A DNA stretch of 6,701 bases from Chromatiales bacterium. GTDB taxonomy: Bacteria; Pseudomonadota; Gammaproteobacteria; Thiohalospirales; Thiohalospiraceae. The DNA lies in the NCBI GenBank assembly GCA_026984715.1, contig JALSRO010000464.1:1-6701 (forward strand). Direction: 5' to 3'. This document shows positions 1 through 5,633 of this stretch, piece by piece. The translations under genes were made by a program, and so were the position numbers. Under the pieces are notes generated by a model. The model had not been told where the DNA came from. It saw only the letters and a program-made list of their open reading frames with translations, and did not search any database. The first letter of the stretch is position 1, and every line of letters begins with the position of its first letter.

Positions 1-413
1 TGCTTCTGGTGAGTCACGATCGCACCTTTCTCGATAATGTGGTGACCAGCACTCTGGTGTTCGAGGGAGAGGGGAGAATCGGTGAGTATGTGGGTGGCTA
101 TCGCGACTGGGTGAGGCAGCGCCGCGCCGCTCCCGAAAAACGGAAAAAAGTGTCTCTGGAATCCAGGCCGATTGCTGCGCAAAAAAGATCGGAAACGACA
201 AAGCTGAGTTATAAACTGCAGCGTGAACTGGATTCGATTCCGGGTCGGATCGAAGAGTTGGAACAAAAGAGAACAGAGCTTCATAAGGAGATCGCCAAGC
301 CGGATTTCTACCGCCAACCGCATCATCTGACAACAGAAAAAGTGGCCGAGCTGACATCTGTGGAGCAACGGCTCGAAAAGCTTTATGAACGGTGGGAGGA
401 GCTCGAGAACTGA
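1..413 (+). CDS. uup: ABC-F family ATPase Uup, C-terminal part (5' end outside the window)
   Basis: Reading from base 3 gives LLVSHDRTFLDNVV, the H-loop (switch histidine) region at the end of the second nucleotide-binding domain of an ABC-F protein. It is followed by the EGEGRIGEYVGGYRDWVRQR segment typical of Uup. After about residue 45 the chain becomes a charged helical tail (RELDSIPGRIEELEQKR, then VEQRLEKLYERWEELEN) with heptad-like Leu/Ile spacing, matching the C-terminal coiled-coil domain that distinguishes Uup from other ABC-F members. Only about 137 codons of an expected ~630 are present; the Walker A and B motifs lie upstream of the window. Known of the family: cytoplasmic ATPase acting on ribosomes and/or branched DNA, linked to precise transposon excision in E. 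coli. The tail looks intact and ends at a TGA (411-413). It is not operonic with the next gene, which lies about 700 bp away. Confidence 0.93.
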   Translation, partial: LLVSHDRTFLDNVVTSTLVFEGEGRIGEYVGGYRDWVRQRRAAPEKRKKVSLESRPIAAQKRSETTKLSYKLQRELDSIPGRIEELEQKRTELHKEIAKPDFYRQPHHLTTEKVAELTSVEQRLEKLYERWEELEN

Positions 414-435
414 ACGCTTGTTTGCCGTGGCAGGG

Positions 436-458
436 TCGGGAGATCTACCGATTTTTTT
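436..458 (+). terminator. possible weak Rho-independent terminator of uup
   Basis: A short stem TCGG (436-439) / CCGA (448-451) with an 8-nt loop is followed at once by seven T residues (452-458), 23 bp after the uup stop codon. Position and T-tract fit an intrinsic terminator, but a four-pair stem is weak, so Rho-dependent ending, or termination at the stronger hairpin at 511-524, is equally possible. Confidence 0.3.
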
Positions 459-510
459 GGGTTCTTCGACCTTTCATGTGGAATTACTGGAAGGTTTTCC
501 GGAGACCGTC

Positions 511-535
511 ACCCTTGACAGGGTCTTGCCGGCCA
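511..535 (+). repeat. REP-like palindromic element, partial copy A
   Basis: A perfect hairpin ACCCT-TGAC-AGGGT (511-524) is followed by CTTGCCGGCCA. These 25 bases match the reverse complement of 663-687 at 22 positions. Two of the three differences (A511 and T524) lie opposite each other in the stem and are compensatory: A-T here is G-C in copy B. CCGG at 499-502 can also pair with CCGG at 529-532, so this copy may keep a short closing stem while lacking the second inner hairpin of copy B. Confidence 0.6.
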
Positions 536-661
536 GGAAACCCATCTGCATGATGGATTGGATCCCTTTGAGCCTGTTACCCTACATTTCCATTTTTTCA
601 ATGGGCTACCATTCTTTCCGAAACCACTCCGCCCCAACCCCTCATACCGAACATGATGTTG

Positions 662-716
662 TTGTCCGGCAAGGCCCTGTCAAGGGCGTAGCCGCAGAGC
701 GGTAGTGGCCGGATGA
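662..716 (-). repeat. REP-like structured element, copy B (three-way junction)
   Basis: An outer helix of nine pairs (662-670 with 708-716, two of them G-T wobbles, core TCCGGC/GCCGGA) encloses two hairpins. These are GCCCT-GTCA-AGGGC (674-687) and GCCGC-AGA-GCGGT (691-703, one wobble). As RNA or a cruciform this is a compact three-way junction. The part at 663-687 is an inverted copy of 511-535. The size, intergenic position and inverted pairing resemble REP/BIME elements of proteobacteria, but no family is identified. Strand is given relative to copy A and has no coding meaning. Confidence 0.6.
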
Positions 717-818
717 AATCCACACGAAATGACGAACTTTTTTGGAAACTATGAAATACGATGATATGCGAATATTTGCAATTTCTATTTTTTGGGGAGG
801 GGGAGTAGTGAGGTCCAG

Positions 819-962
819 ATGCAGCCCGGGCAGCAACAGCTCCAACGGGCGCTCGCTGAGAAATTGCGAAAATTGTTATATTTAATTACTCCTATTTGTG
901 CATTCTCCGGGGATATGTTAATAAAACGGAAAGACATGGAGCAGTCGTTCTACTCCCGGTGA
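819..962 (+). CDS. doubtful small ORF (47 aa), unrecognised
   Basis: An ATG at 819 opens 47 codons ending in TGA (960-962). A GAGG at 810-813 lies five bases upstream, an acceptable Shine-Dalgarno site. The predicted peptide begins MQPGQQQLQRALAEKLRKLL, which could form an amphipathic basic helix, followed by a short hydrophobic stretch (YLITPICAF) and a charged tail. No family is recognised, and the second half is AT-rich and codon-atypical compared with the neighbouring genes. It may be chance or a relic; the ribosome-site spacing and the plausible N-terminal helix are the only support. Confidence 0.15.
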   Translation: MQPGQQQLQRALAEKLRKLLYLITPICAFSGDMLIKRKDMEQSFYSR

Positions 963-982
963 AGGGCATTCATCCAAATTTA

Positions 983-1026
983 CACATTTGTTGCCAGGTC
1001 CGGCTGTAAACCGGCCGGTAAATGTG
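983..1026 (+). promoter_or_regulatory. long stem-loop upstream of the J-like/PBP gene
   Basis: CACATTT (983-989) is complementary to AAATGTG (1020-1026). Inside it, CCGGC (1000-1004) can pair with GCCGG (1014-1018), and ACCGGCCGGT (1010-1019) is itself a perfect palindrome. It could be an operator or a leader structure; no regulator is recognised. Confidence 0.3.
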
Positions 1027-1045
1027 CGATTGTTACATGCAGGCA

Positions 1046-1069
1046 GGATACGGCAGGCAGGCTGTATCC
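1046..1069 (+). promoter_or_regulatory. leader hairpin before the J-like/PBP gene
   Basis: GGATAC (1046-1051) is complementary to GTATCC (1064-1069), with a 12-nt loop. GCAGGCAGG occurs twice (1039-1047 and 1053-1061), once before the left arm and once in the loop. The hairpin ends 27 bp before the ribosome binding site, so it does not directly hide it. Confidence 0.3.
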
Positions 1070-1108
1070 ATTTGGGCAGGGAAGAGACCGGCATGGAAGG
1101 ATCGATCA

Positions 1109-2773
1109 ATGAGCGACGAAAAGTTTTCCCCACAGCTTTTGCGATCTGTCCTGCAGTCCCAGGGGATTGATATGGACAGTGAGGGAGGATCGTCCACCCA
1201 CTCGAAACAGCCCGATGGGCCTCCTTCGGGCAGGCTGACGGCCTTCGAGCGCAGAGAGGCTCTCAGGCAGTTGACTGCGATGATCTCCCGGTTTCGCTCC
1301 TCCTCCGGGAATGCGGCGGAGGTGGTTGCCTTCCGGCTGGAAAAGCTGCCGCAGATCCTGAGGTTGCTGGCCGAGCTGGTTGCAGAGACCAGGGGCAGCA
1401 GCGCCAACAGGGAACAGAAAAAAAAGGTTCTGCACGTGGCTGCGGCAATGCTGCGCCGTATGTTACACATGCCTGATGCAACCCACTATCGTGTGCTGGG
1501 CCTCTATAACGGTGCGACCCCGGAACAGATAGAGGAGCACTATCAGCTACTGCACACCCTGTTCTGGTTCGATGAGACCATCGATCCGCAGCGAAAGAGC
1601 CGTCTGCGCATCTCCGAGGCCTATACAACCCTGAAAGATCCGGAATCGCGTTACCGTTACGACGAGGATCTGGCTTGGCTCGAGCAGCAGGCGCTGCGCT
1701 CGGTTACGAGCGGTGGCAGCAACGGGTGGTGGGGAGTGGCCGTGGCGCTCCTGCTGGGAGTGTTGGGTGGGGTTGCGGCATATCTCTACTGGGATCGGCA
1801 GCATCCGCAGACCGTGGCCTCCCCGACACGACCTCCGGAGCAGATGCAGATGGCAGAGAGGGGCGCGACCGAGATGTACTCTCCAGGAGAATCGACCGCC
1901 CCGGACCCGCAGCCCCTGTCGCAAGAAGAGCCTTCTGCCGGGGAGGGCCGCTCGGCGCTGCAGCACGAGGATGTTGCGATACCATCTCCGGAGGCGTCCA
2001 CCGCCCTGGAGCCCCCGGCGACGGAAGCGAAGACAGGGCGGGCATCCCTTCCAACCGACAAGAGGGTTGCCGCCAAGGCACGCCGTTCGCCGGCCGGAGA
2101 AGCTTCCCCCGTTCTTCCCCGGAAAAAGGCTCGGCAGAAGAGAGAGAGCAGTGCTGTCGGAAGAGGCGAGGTAGTACCATCGCCTACACCGGCTACCACG
2201 CGGGCGAAACATCGGCCCACCGTTCCGACTAGGCTACCCCGCGTCACAGATGTCTCCGGGCGTGAGTTTACGGAGGTCGTACCTCGAAGCAGGCCTTCTC
2301 CCCATGCTGCAAAAGGGGTGGAAACGGTTCGCTCCATACCGCAATCGACCGTGACCTTGCTCGATACATCCCCCATTTCCGCAGGGAAGCCGAAACAGGC
2401 TCCAACGATGGTGGTGATTGGTTCACCCAGCCTGTCGCTGGACCATCTCAGTAAGGAACAGGTGCAGGCGATATTTCTTGGCAGGGCTGACCGGCTTCCT
2501 ACCGGCGAGCCCGTTACGCTCGTTTCCGGGCGGGGCGGCAGTCTGCTCAAGGAGCAGTTCTATCGGGAAGTGATTGGCAAGACCCCCCGGCAACTGAAGA
2601 TCCACTGGGCGAAGATCCGTTTCCAGGGGAGGCAACATCCGCCCCAGTTCCTGACAGATGACGAAGAGGTCAAGGAGCGTGTTGCCCGCTCTCCCGGTGT
2701 GATTGGAATCATAAAGAGCACAATGGTCGACGATTCGGTGAAGGTGTTACTGCGTCCTCGGCTCTCCAAATAG
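1109..2773 (+). CDS. membrane protein: degenerate J-like domain, TM helix, Pro/Ser-rich linker, periplasmic PstS-like domain
   Basis: 554 aa. The ATG at 1109 is chosen because AAGGA (1097-1101) lies seven bases upstream; the same frame is open from an ATG at 1022, but that start has no ribosome site. Residues 1-125 are helical and basic and unrecognised. Residues 126-188 align with a J domain (HYRVLGLYNGATPEQIEEHY, later ISEAYTTLKDPESRYRYD), but the catalytic HPD is WFD at 153-155, so stimulation of DnaK is unlikely. Residues 207-228 form one transmembrane helix. About 200 Pro/Ser/Ala/Arg-rich residues (229-430) look disordered. Residues 433-548 resemble the small phosphate-binding-protein-like domain: VVIGSPSLSLDHLSKEQVQA, IFLGRA, GKTPRQLKIHWAKIRFQGR, then SPGVIGII. 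Inferred topology: N-terminus cytoplasmic, PBP-like domain periplasmic. A porin gene follows 233 bp downstream on the same strand. PBP-like proteins of this small type are, as I recall, often encoded beside porins. Ligand and role are unknown; scaffold, sensor or envelope transport are all possible. Confidence 0.85.
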   Translation: MSDEKFSPQLLRSVLQSQGIDMDSEGGSSTHSKQPDGPPSGRLTAFERREALRQLTAMISRFRSSSGNAAEVVAFRLEKLPQILRLLAELVAETRGSSANREQKKKVLHVAAAMLRRMLHMPDATHYRVLGLYNGATPEQIEEHYQLLHTLFWFDETIDPQRKSRLRISEAYTTLKDPESRYRYDEDLAWLEQQALRSVTSGGSNGWWGVAVALLLGVLGGVAAYLYWDRQHPQTVASPTRPPEQMQMAERGATEMYSPGESTAPDPQPLSQEEPSAGEGRSALQHEDVAIPSPEASTALEPPATEAKTGRASLPTDKRVAAKARRSPAGEASPVLPRKKARQKRESSAVGRGEVVPSPTPATTRAKHRPTVPTRLPRVTDVSGREFTEVVPRSRPSPHAAKGVETVRSIPQSTVTLLDTSPISAGKPKQAPTMVVIGSPSLSLDHLSKEQVQAIFLGRADRLPTGEPVTLVSGRGGSLLKEQFYREVIGKTPRQLKIHWAKIRFQGRQHPPQFLTDDEEVKERVARSPGVIGIIKSTMVDDSVKVLLRPRLSK

Positions 2774-3006
2774 TAACCGGGCAACGGTGTCTATGGTATT
2801 CAGTGTAGCGCGCCGTTTTACAGCGAGGCGGCCCACTGCCACTGTAGCCACTCGGCGGCAAGATGGGGTAACGCAGCATGGGGCCAGCACGCCGTGGCCT
2901 GTCATTGAATATCATGGGGTCTGGCGTCTGCCTGAAGTACTGAATGTGACATATATTGCTGCTGCGGCAACGACTATAGTTGATGGGGTTTTCAAAGGGG
3001 TTCACC

Positions 3007-4113
3007 ATGGTTCTACGCAACAACTGGTTCATGCTGGCGGGGGTGGTTCTGGCGCTGCAGACGGTGCAGGTTCTCGCAATGGAGTTCGAAGGTTTTGGCA
3101 GCATCGGCTATCACAAGCATGATAGCAAGGGGCATCATGCGGGTAGCAGCGGGGAGTACGCCGAGGGTTTCACCCTTGGGGGGTTCGATCTCTATGCCTT
3201 CCAGAAAATAGGTGAAGATACCTCGGCTTTTGCCGAGTTCATTATCGGAGATTTCGAAGAAGAGATCGAGCTGGAGCGTCTCTGGATCAAACGAACCATC
3301 AGCCCGGCGCTCGGCTTCAAGGCTGGCCTCATGGAATCGCCGCTCGGTTACTGGAACCGGACCTATCGTCATGGCGGCCAACTGCTTCAGGATACCATTA
3401 CCCGTCCCTTCTTTCTCAGATACGAGGATGAGGGTGATTCGATCTTTCCCATGGTCTCGGTGGGGGTGGAGGCCTTTGGCACCATCCCTCTCGCCGGAGG
3501 GGATTTGAACTATGTTGCGGTGTTCTCCAACGGTGTATCACTGGACACCAGTGTGGCTGGTGCTCCCTCATCCATCCAGATCAACCACCTTGGTGATCCC
3601 GGCGATGAAAAACTCTTCATCATGAGGACAGCCTACAAATTCTCTGCCCTGCCTCTGCAGATTGGTCTGTTCGGCATGAACAATCCGATCGTCGAGTCTG
3701 CGAAAAATGCTTCGGTGAGCCAGGGAGTCCGGCTGTTGACCCAGAATGTTCTGGGCGCCGATCTCCATATGGCCGCCAACGGTTTTGAACTCATTGCGGA
3801 GTATTACAACATCGACAACAAGGATGCCGTCGGGAACATCGACGCCGATCCCGCTCGCGCCTGGTTCATGCAGTTTGGATATCAGCTTACTGCACGTCTG
3901 AAGCCGTTGTACCGGTATGTCAGCCTTGGTTTTGACGCAGCGGATCCCTTCTTCCGCTATCGGGGAGTGCAGGAGCAGCAACATCATGTGGCCGGATTGA
4001 GATATGATCTCGATGAGAGCAATGCCTTGAAGTTCGAGGTTCATCAGATGAACTTCGATGGAGGTGAGACGGAGTATCACTACCAGCTGCAGTGGGCTTT
4101 CATCGTATTCTGA
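3007..4113 (+). CDS. outer-membrane beta-barrel porin-like protein
   Basis: 368 aa. The ATG at 3007 has AAAGGGG (2994-3000) six bases upstream and gives a clean Sec signal peptide: MVLRNN, a hydrophobic core WFMLAGVVLALQTVQV, and likely cleavage after VLA at residue 24. A TTG at 2980 and an ATG at 2983 are in frame but lack a ribosome site and would add a poor N-terminus. The mature chain alternates polar and hydrophobic residues in strands, has Gly/Asp/Asn turns and ends in Phe (QLQWAFIVF), the usual signature of a barrel inserted by the BAM complex. A conserved-looking segment, GLMESPLGYWNRTYRHGG followed by TITRP, resembles porin-like proteins of proteobacteria; length is normal for a 16-stranded type. 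The mature N-terminus is His-rich (H36, H38, H43, H44). Substrate is not determined. The gene follows the PBP-like fusion gene and may be co-transcribed with it; the 233 bp between them shows no clear promoter or terminator. Confidence 0.85.
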   Translation: MVLRNNWFMLAGVVLALQTVQVLAMEFEGFGSIGYHKHDSKGHHAGSSGEYAEGFTLGGFDLYAFQKIGEDTSAFAEFIIGDFEEEIELERLWIKRTISPALGFKAGLMESPLGYWNRTYRHGGQLLQDTITRPFFLRYEDEGDSIFPMVSVGVEAFGTIPLAGGDLNYVAVFSNGVSLDTSVAGAPSSIQINHLGDPGDEKLFIMRTAYKFSALPLQIGLFGMNNPIVESAKNASVSQGVRLLTQNVLGADLHMAANGFELIAEYYNIDNKDAVGNIDADPARAWFMQFGYQLTARLKPLYRYVSLGFDAADPFFRYRGVQEQQHHVAGLRYDLDESNALKFEVHQMNFDGGETEYHYQLQWAFIVF

Positions 4114-4438
4114 TCTCTCCGGTGCTCGCTGCAGGAGAGCGAACGCAGGGTTTGTTGGCCAGGTGACCGGTTCATCGCCTTCTGGCATGTTCCTTGGTAC
4201 CACCCGCCGAGTCTCACGGGGTGGAGGAGCATGCGGTGGTTCGTTCTGTCTCTCCGAATCGTTTTGCCCGATGAAATTCAACTCAGCAGTTCATGCCCGA
4301 TTTTTCCCACATGATGACGCGAGAAATATGTGTTCGTTCTTCTCCACGACAAACAAAAGTCGCTGTCTAATCCCCGTTTTTCTCGAGGTGGTTGTCGGTT
4401 CGGGAAGATCCTTGGTGGAACGTCTATTCAATGGTGCT

Positions 4439-4471
4439 CTAATAGTCTAAATTAGAATAAATCTAAACTAG
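4439..4471. promoter_or_regulatory. AT-rich cluster of three CTA..TAG palindromes, candidate operator
   Basis: CTAATAG (4439-4445), CTAAATTAG (4447-4455) and CTAAACTAG (4463-4471) lie in tandem; the last two differ by one base and start 16 bp apart. The middle one extends to the perfect 11-bp palindrome TCTAAATTAGA (4446-4456). They lie about 140-170 bp before the epimerase start, where a transcription factor controlling the operon would be expected. No known regulator's site is recognised. Confidence 0.4.
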
Positions 4472-4513
4472 TTGCATCCCAAAAATATTTGTCGTTAAAT
4501 TGAATCGAGCCTT

Positions 4514-4607
4514 CTGCATCGGATGTTCTGTATGTTGCAGGTGGCCTGTATGAATGAACGGATTCATGCCCGGTATTGTCCGGGTCGAAAAATACAAGGA
4601 GTAGCCC
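4514..4607 (+). promoter_or_regulatory. structured 5' leader with CsrA/RsmA-type GGA sites and the ribosome binding site
   Basis: Three stem-loops are visible. CTGCA (4514-4518) / TGCAG (4536-4540) has GGATGT in its loop (4521-4526). GTATGAAT (4548-4555) / ATTCATGC (4562-4569) has loop GAACGG, placing ACGGA (4558-4562) at the loop. CCCGG (4569-4573) / CCGGG (4580-4584) follows. The Shine-Dalgarno AAGGAG (4596-4601) is six bases before the ATG and sits in ATACAAGGA (4592-4600), which matches the first nine positions of the CsrA/RsmA consensus RUACARGGAUGU. This arrangement, a hairpin-loop GGA plus a GGA over the ribosome site, is that of mRNAs repressed by CsrA/RsmA. It is a prediction from motifs only. 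Confidence 0.4.
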
Positions 4608-5633
4608 ATGCATATCCTGATCACTGGAGGAGCAGGTTTTATCGGCTCCAATCTCGTCAAGTATCATCTGAATCAGGGCCACAAGGTCCATGTTATCGAT
4701 GATCTCAGCACCGGCCGCAGGGAAAATATCATTCCCTTCCTGCACGACCCGAATTTTCACTTCGACAAGGGAGATGTTCTCACCTGGGACGGACTGGAAA
4801 GAGCCGTCAGCGGTGCGGATGTAATCTATCATCTTGCTGCAGTGGTCGGTGTGTTCAAGGTTCTCAAGGAGCCCATCGAGGTGTTGGCAATCAATATTGC
4901 CGGATGTGAACGGTTGTTGCGAGCGGCGCGTAACAGCCACTGGAACCCGCGCATTATCGTGGCATCGAGTTCAGAAGTGTATGGCAACCGGCCTATCGTG
5001 GATGGCGAGCATCTGCCGCTGCACGAGGAGTTGGAGCTGCTTATAACGCCGGGGGTCAACACTCGCTGGAACTACTCCATCAGCAAGCTGGCAAACGAGG
5101 CGTTCGCCATATCCTATGCCAAGGAGCATGATATGCATGTCACAGCGGTTCGTTTCTTCAATGTTTGCGGACCAGGGCAGAGGGGGCGTTACGGTATGGT
5201 GGTACCACGTTTCGTCAACCAGGCCGTCAACAATGAGCCCATCACTGTGTTTGGCGATGGTAGCCAGACGCGCTCTTTCATGGATGTCCGGGATACGGTG
5301 AAGGCGCTGTTTGCATTGGCCAGTACTGCGGATAGTGCTGGTGAAATAGTCAATGTGGGGAGCGACAGCGAGATCACCATCCTGGATCTGGCCAACCTCG
5401 TCAGGAAGCTGGCAGGCAGTGAGTCGGCCATCGAGCACCTCAGCTATGAAGAGGTGTATGGTGAGGGTTTCGATGAGATCGCCTACCGTCGGCCAGCACT
5501 GCAGAAACTGCAACGGCTTACCGGATTCAAATCGAGATATGCGCTGGTGGATACCATCAATCACCTGATTGAACTCTCTGCCCCGGTTACCGAGAGCAAT
5601 GGCGACGTATCCCTGGTTCGTTCTCGGGCCTAG
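4608..5633 (+). CDS. NAD-dependent nucleotide-sugar epimerase/dehydratase (extended SDR)
   Basis: 341 aa, normal for the family; the ATG at 4608 follows AAGGAG with six-base spacing. The N-terminal Rossmann fold carries TGGAGFIG (residues 6-13, the TGxxGxxG dinucleotide motif), and an acidic D31-D32 ends the second strand, favouring NAD over NADP. HLAA is at 75-78, and SSSEVYG (120-126) supplies the catalytic Ser. The catalytic pair is Y156 and K160 in YSISK. The C-terminal sugar-nucleotide part has RFFNVCGPGQ and VFGDGSQTRSF, typical of enzymes acting on UDP- or dTDP-sugars. Likely reaction: NAD-dependent oxidation at C4 of a nucleotide sugar, ending in epimerisation, or decarboxylation/dehydration. 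UDP-glucose/glucuronate 4-epimerase and UDP-glucuronate decarboxylase are both possible, and the sequence alone does not decide. It is the first gene of an operon: the glycosyltransferase begins 35 bp before its stop. Probable role: cytoplasmic supply of an activated sugar for a surface polysaccharide. Confidence 0.9.
   Translation: MHILITGGAGFIGSNLVKYHLNQGHKVHVIDDLSTGRRENIIPFLHDPNFHFDKGDVLTWDGLERAVSGADVIYHLAAVVGVFKVLKEPIEVLAINIAGCERLLRAARNSHWNPRIIVASSSEVYGNRPIVDGEHLPLHEELELLITPGVNTRWNYSISKLANEAFAISYAKEHDMHVTAVRFFNVCGPGQRGRYGMVVPRFVNQAVNNEPITVFGDGSQTRSFMDVRDTVKALFALASTADSAGEIVNVGSDSEITILDLANLVRKLAGSESAIEHLSYEEVYGEGFDEIAYRRPALQKLQRLTGFKSRYALVDTINHLIELSAPVTESNGDVSLVRSRA

Larger units (their letters stand above)
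414..1108. other. long intergenic region between uup and the J-like/PBP gene
   Basis: About 695 bp with no convincing protein gene. Open frames here, including one that overlaps the uup end and runs to 705, have no credible ribosome binding site and give unrecognisable protein. What it does hold is listed separately: a weak terminator, two inverted copies of a structured REP-like element, a doubtful 47-codon ORF and two stem-loops in the leader of the next gene. Between about 720 and 930 the DNA is AT-rich, with T-runs at 738-743 and 788-793. A TTTAAT hexamer (881-886) resembles a -10 box but has no matching -35 at 16-18 bp, so no promoter is called. Confidence 0.7.
4114..4607. other. intergenic region between the porin gene and the glycan operon
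   Basis: About 494 bp with no supported gene. A six-pair stem CTCTCC (4115-4120) / GGAGAG (4134-4139) follows the porin stop at once but has no T-tract, so it is a doubtful terminator. TGCCCGAT occurs twice (4265-4272 and 4294-4301). The right half is distinctly AT-rich and carries the palindrome cluster and structured leader given separately, so the promoter of the epimerase operon most likely lies between about 4430 and 4540. A TTGCAT (4472-4477) and TTAAAT (4495-4500) pair is spaced 17 bp but matches the consensus poorly (3/6 and 4/6). Confidence 0.65.

Noticed and set aside
385..705. Open frame of 106 codons overlapping the end of uup
   Set aside because: No ribosome binding site, overlaps the uup coiled-coil end, unrecognisable product, and runs through the structured repeats.
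1022..1108. 29-codon N-terminal extension of the J-like/PBP protein
   Set aside because: No Shine-Dalgarno site before 1022, the ATG lies inside a stem-loop arm, and a good site precedes the ATG at 1109.
414..1108. tRNA, CRISPR array or insertion-sequence end in the long gap
   Set aside because: The cloverleaf-like fold at 662-716 lacks tRNA arms and a CCA end, no spaced direct repeats are present, and no transposase fragment is seen in any frame.
2945..2960. Sigma-54-like TGTGACATATATTGCT before the porin gene, and TGTTCTGTATGTTGCA at 4524-4539
   Set aside because: The spacing of the -12 TTGCW box is right in both, but the near-invariant GG of the -24 box is GT in both, so they are probably chance matches.
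4115..4139. Stem CTCTCC/GGAGAG directly after the porin stop as a terminator
   Set aside because: Loop of 13 nt and no following T-tract, so intrinsic termination is not supported.
3568..4281. Minus-strand open frame of 237 codons across the porin gene
   Set aside because: It is the antisense of a well-supported porin reading frame with signal peptide and C-terminal Phe; its own product matches nothing.
4231..4311. Short ORF of 26 codons after GGAGGAG (4223-4229)
   Set aside because: The ribosome site is only one to three bases from the ATG, and the peptide shows no recognisable feature.
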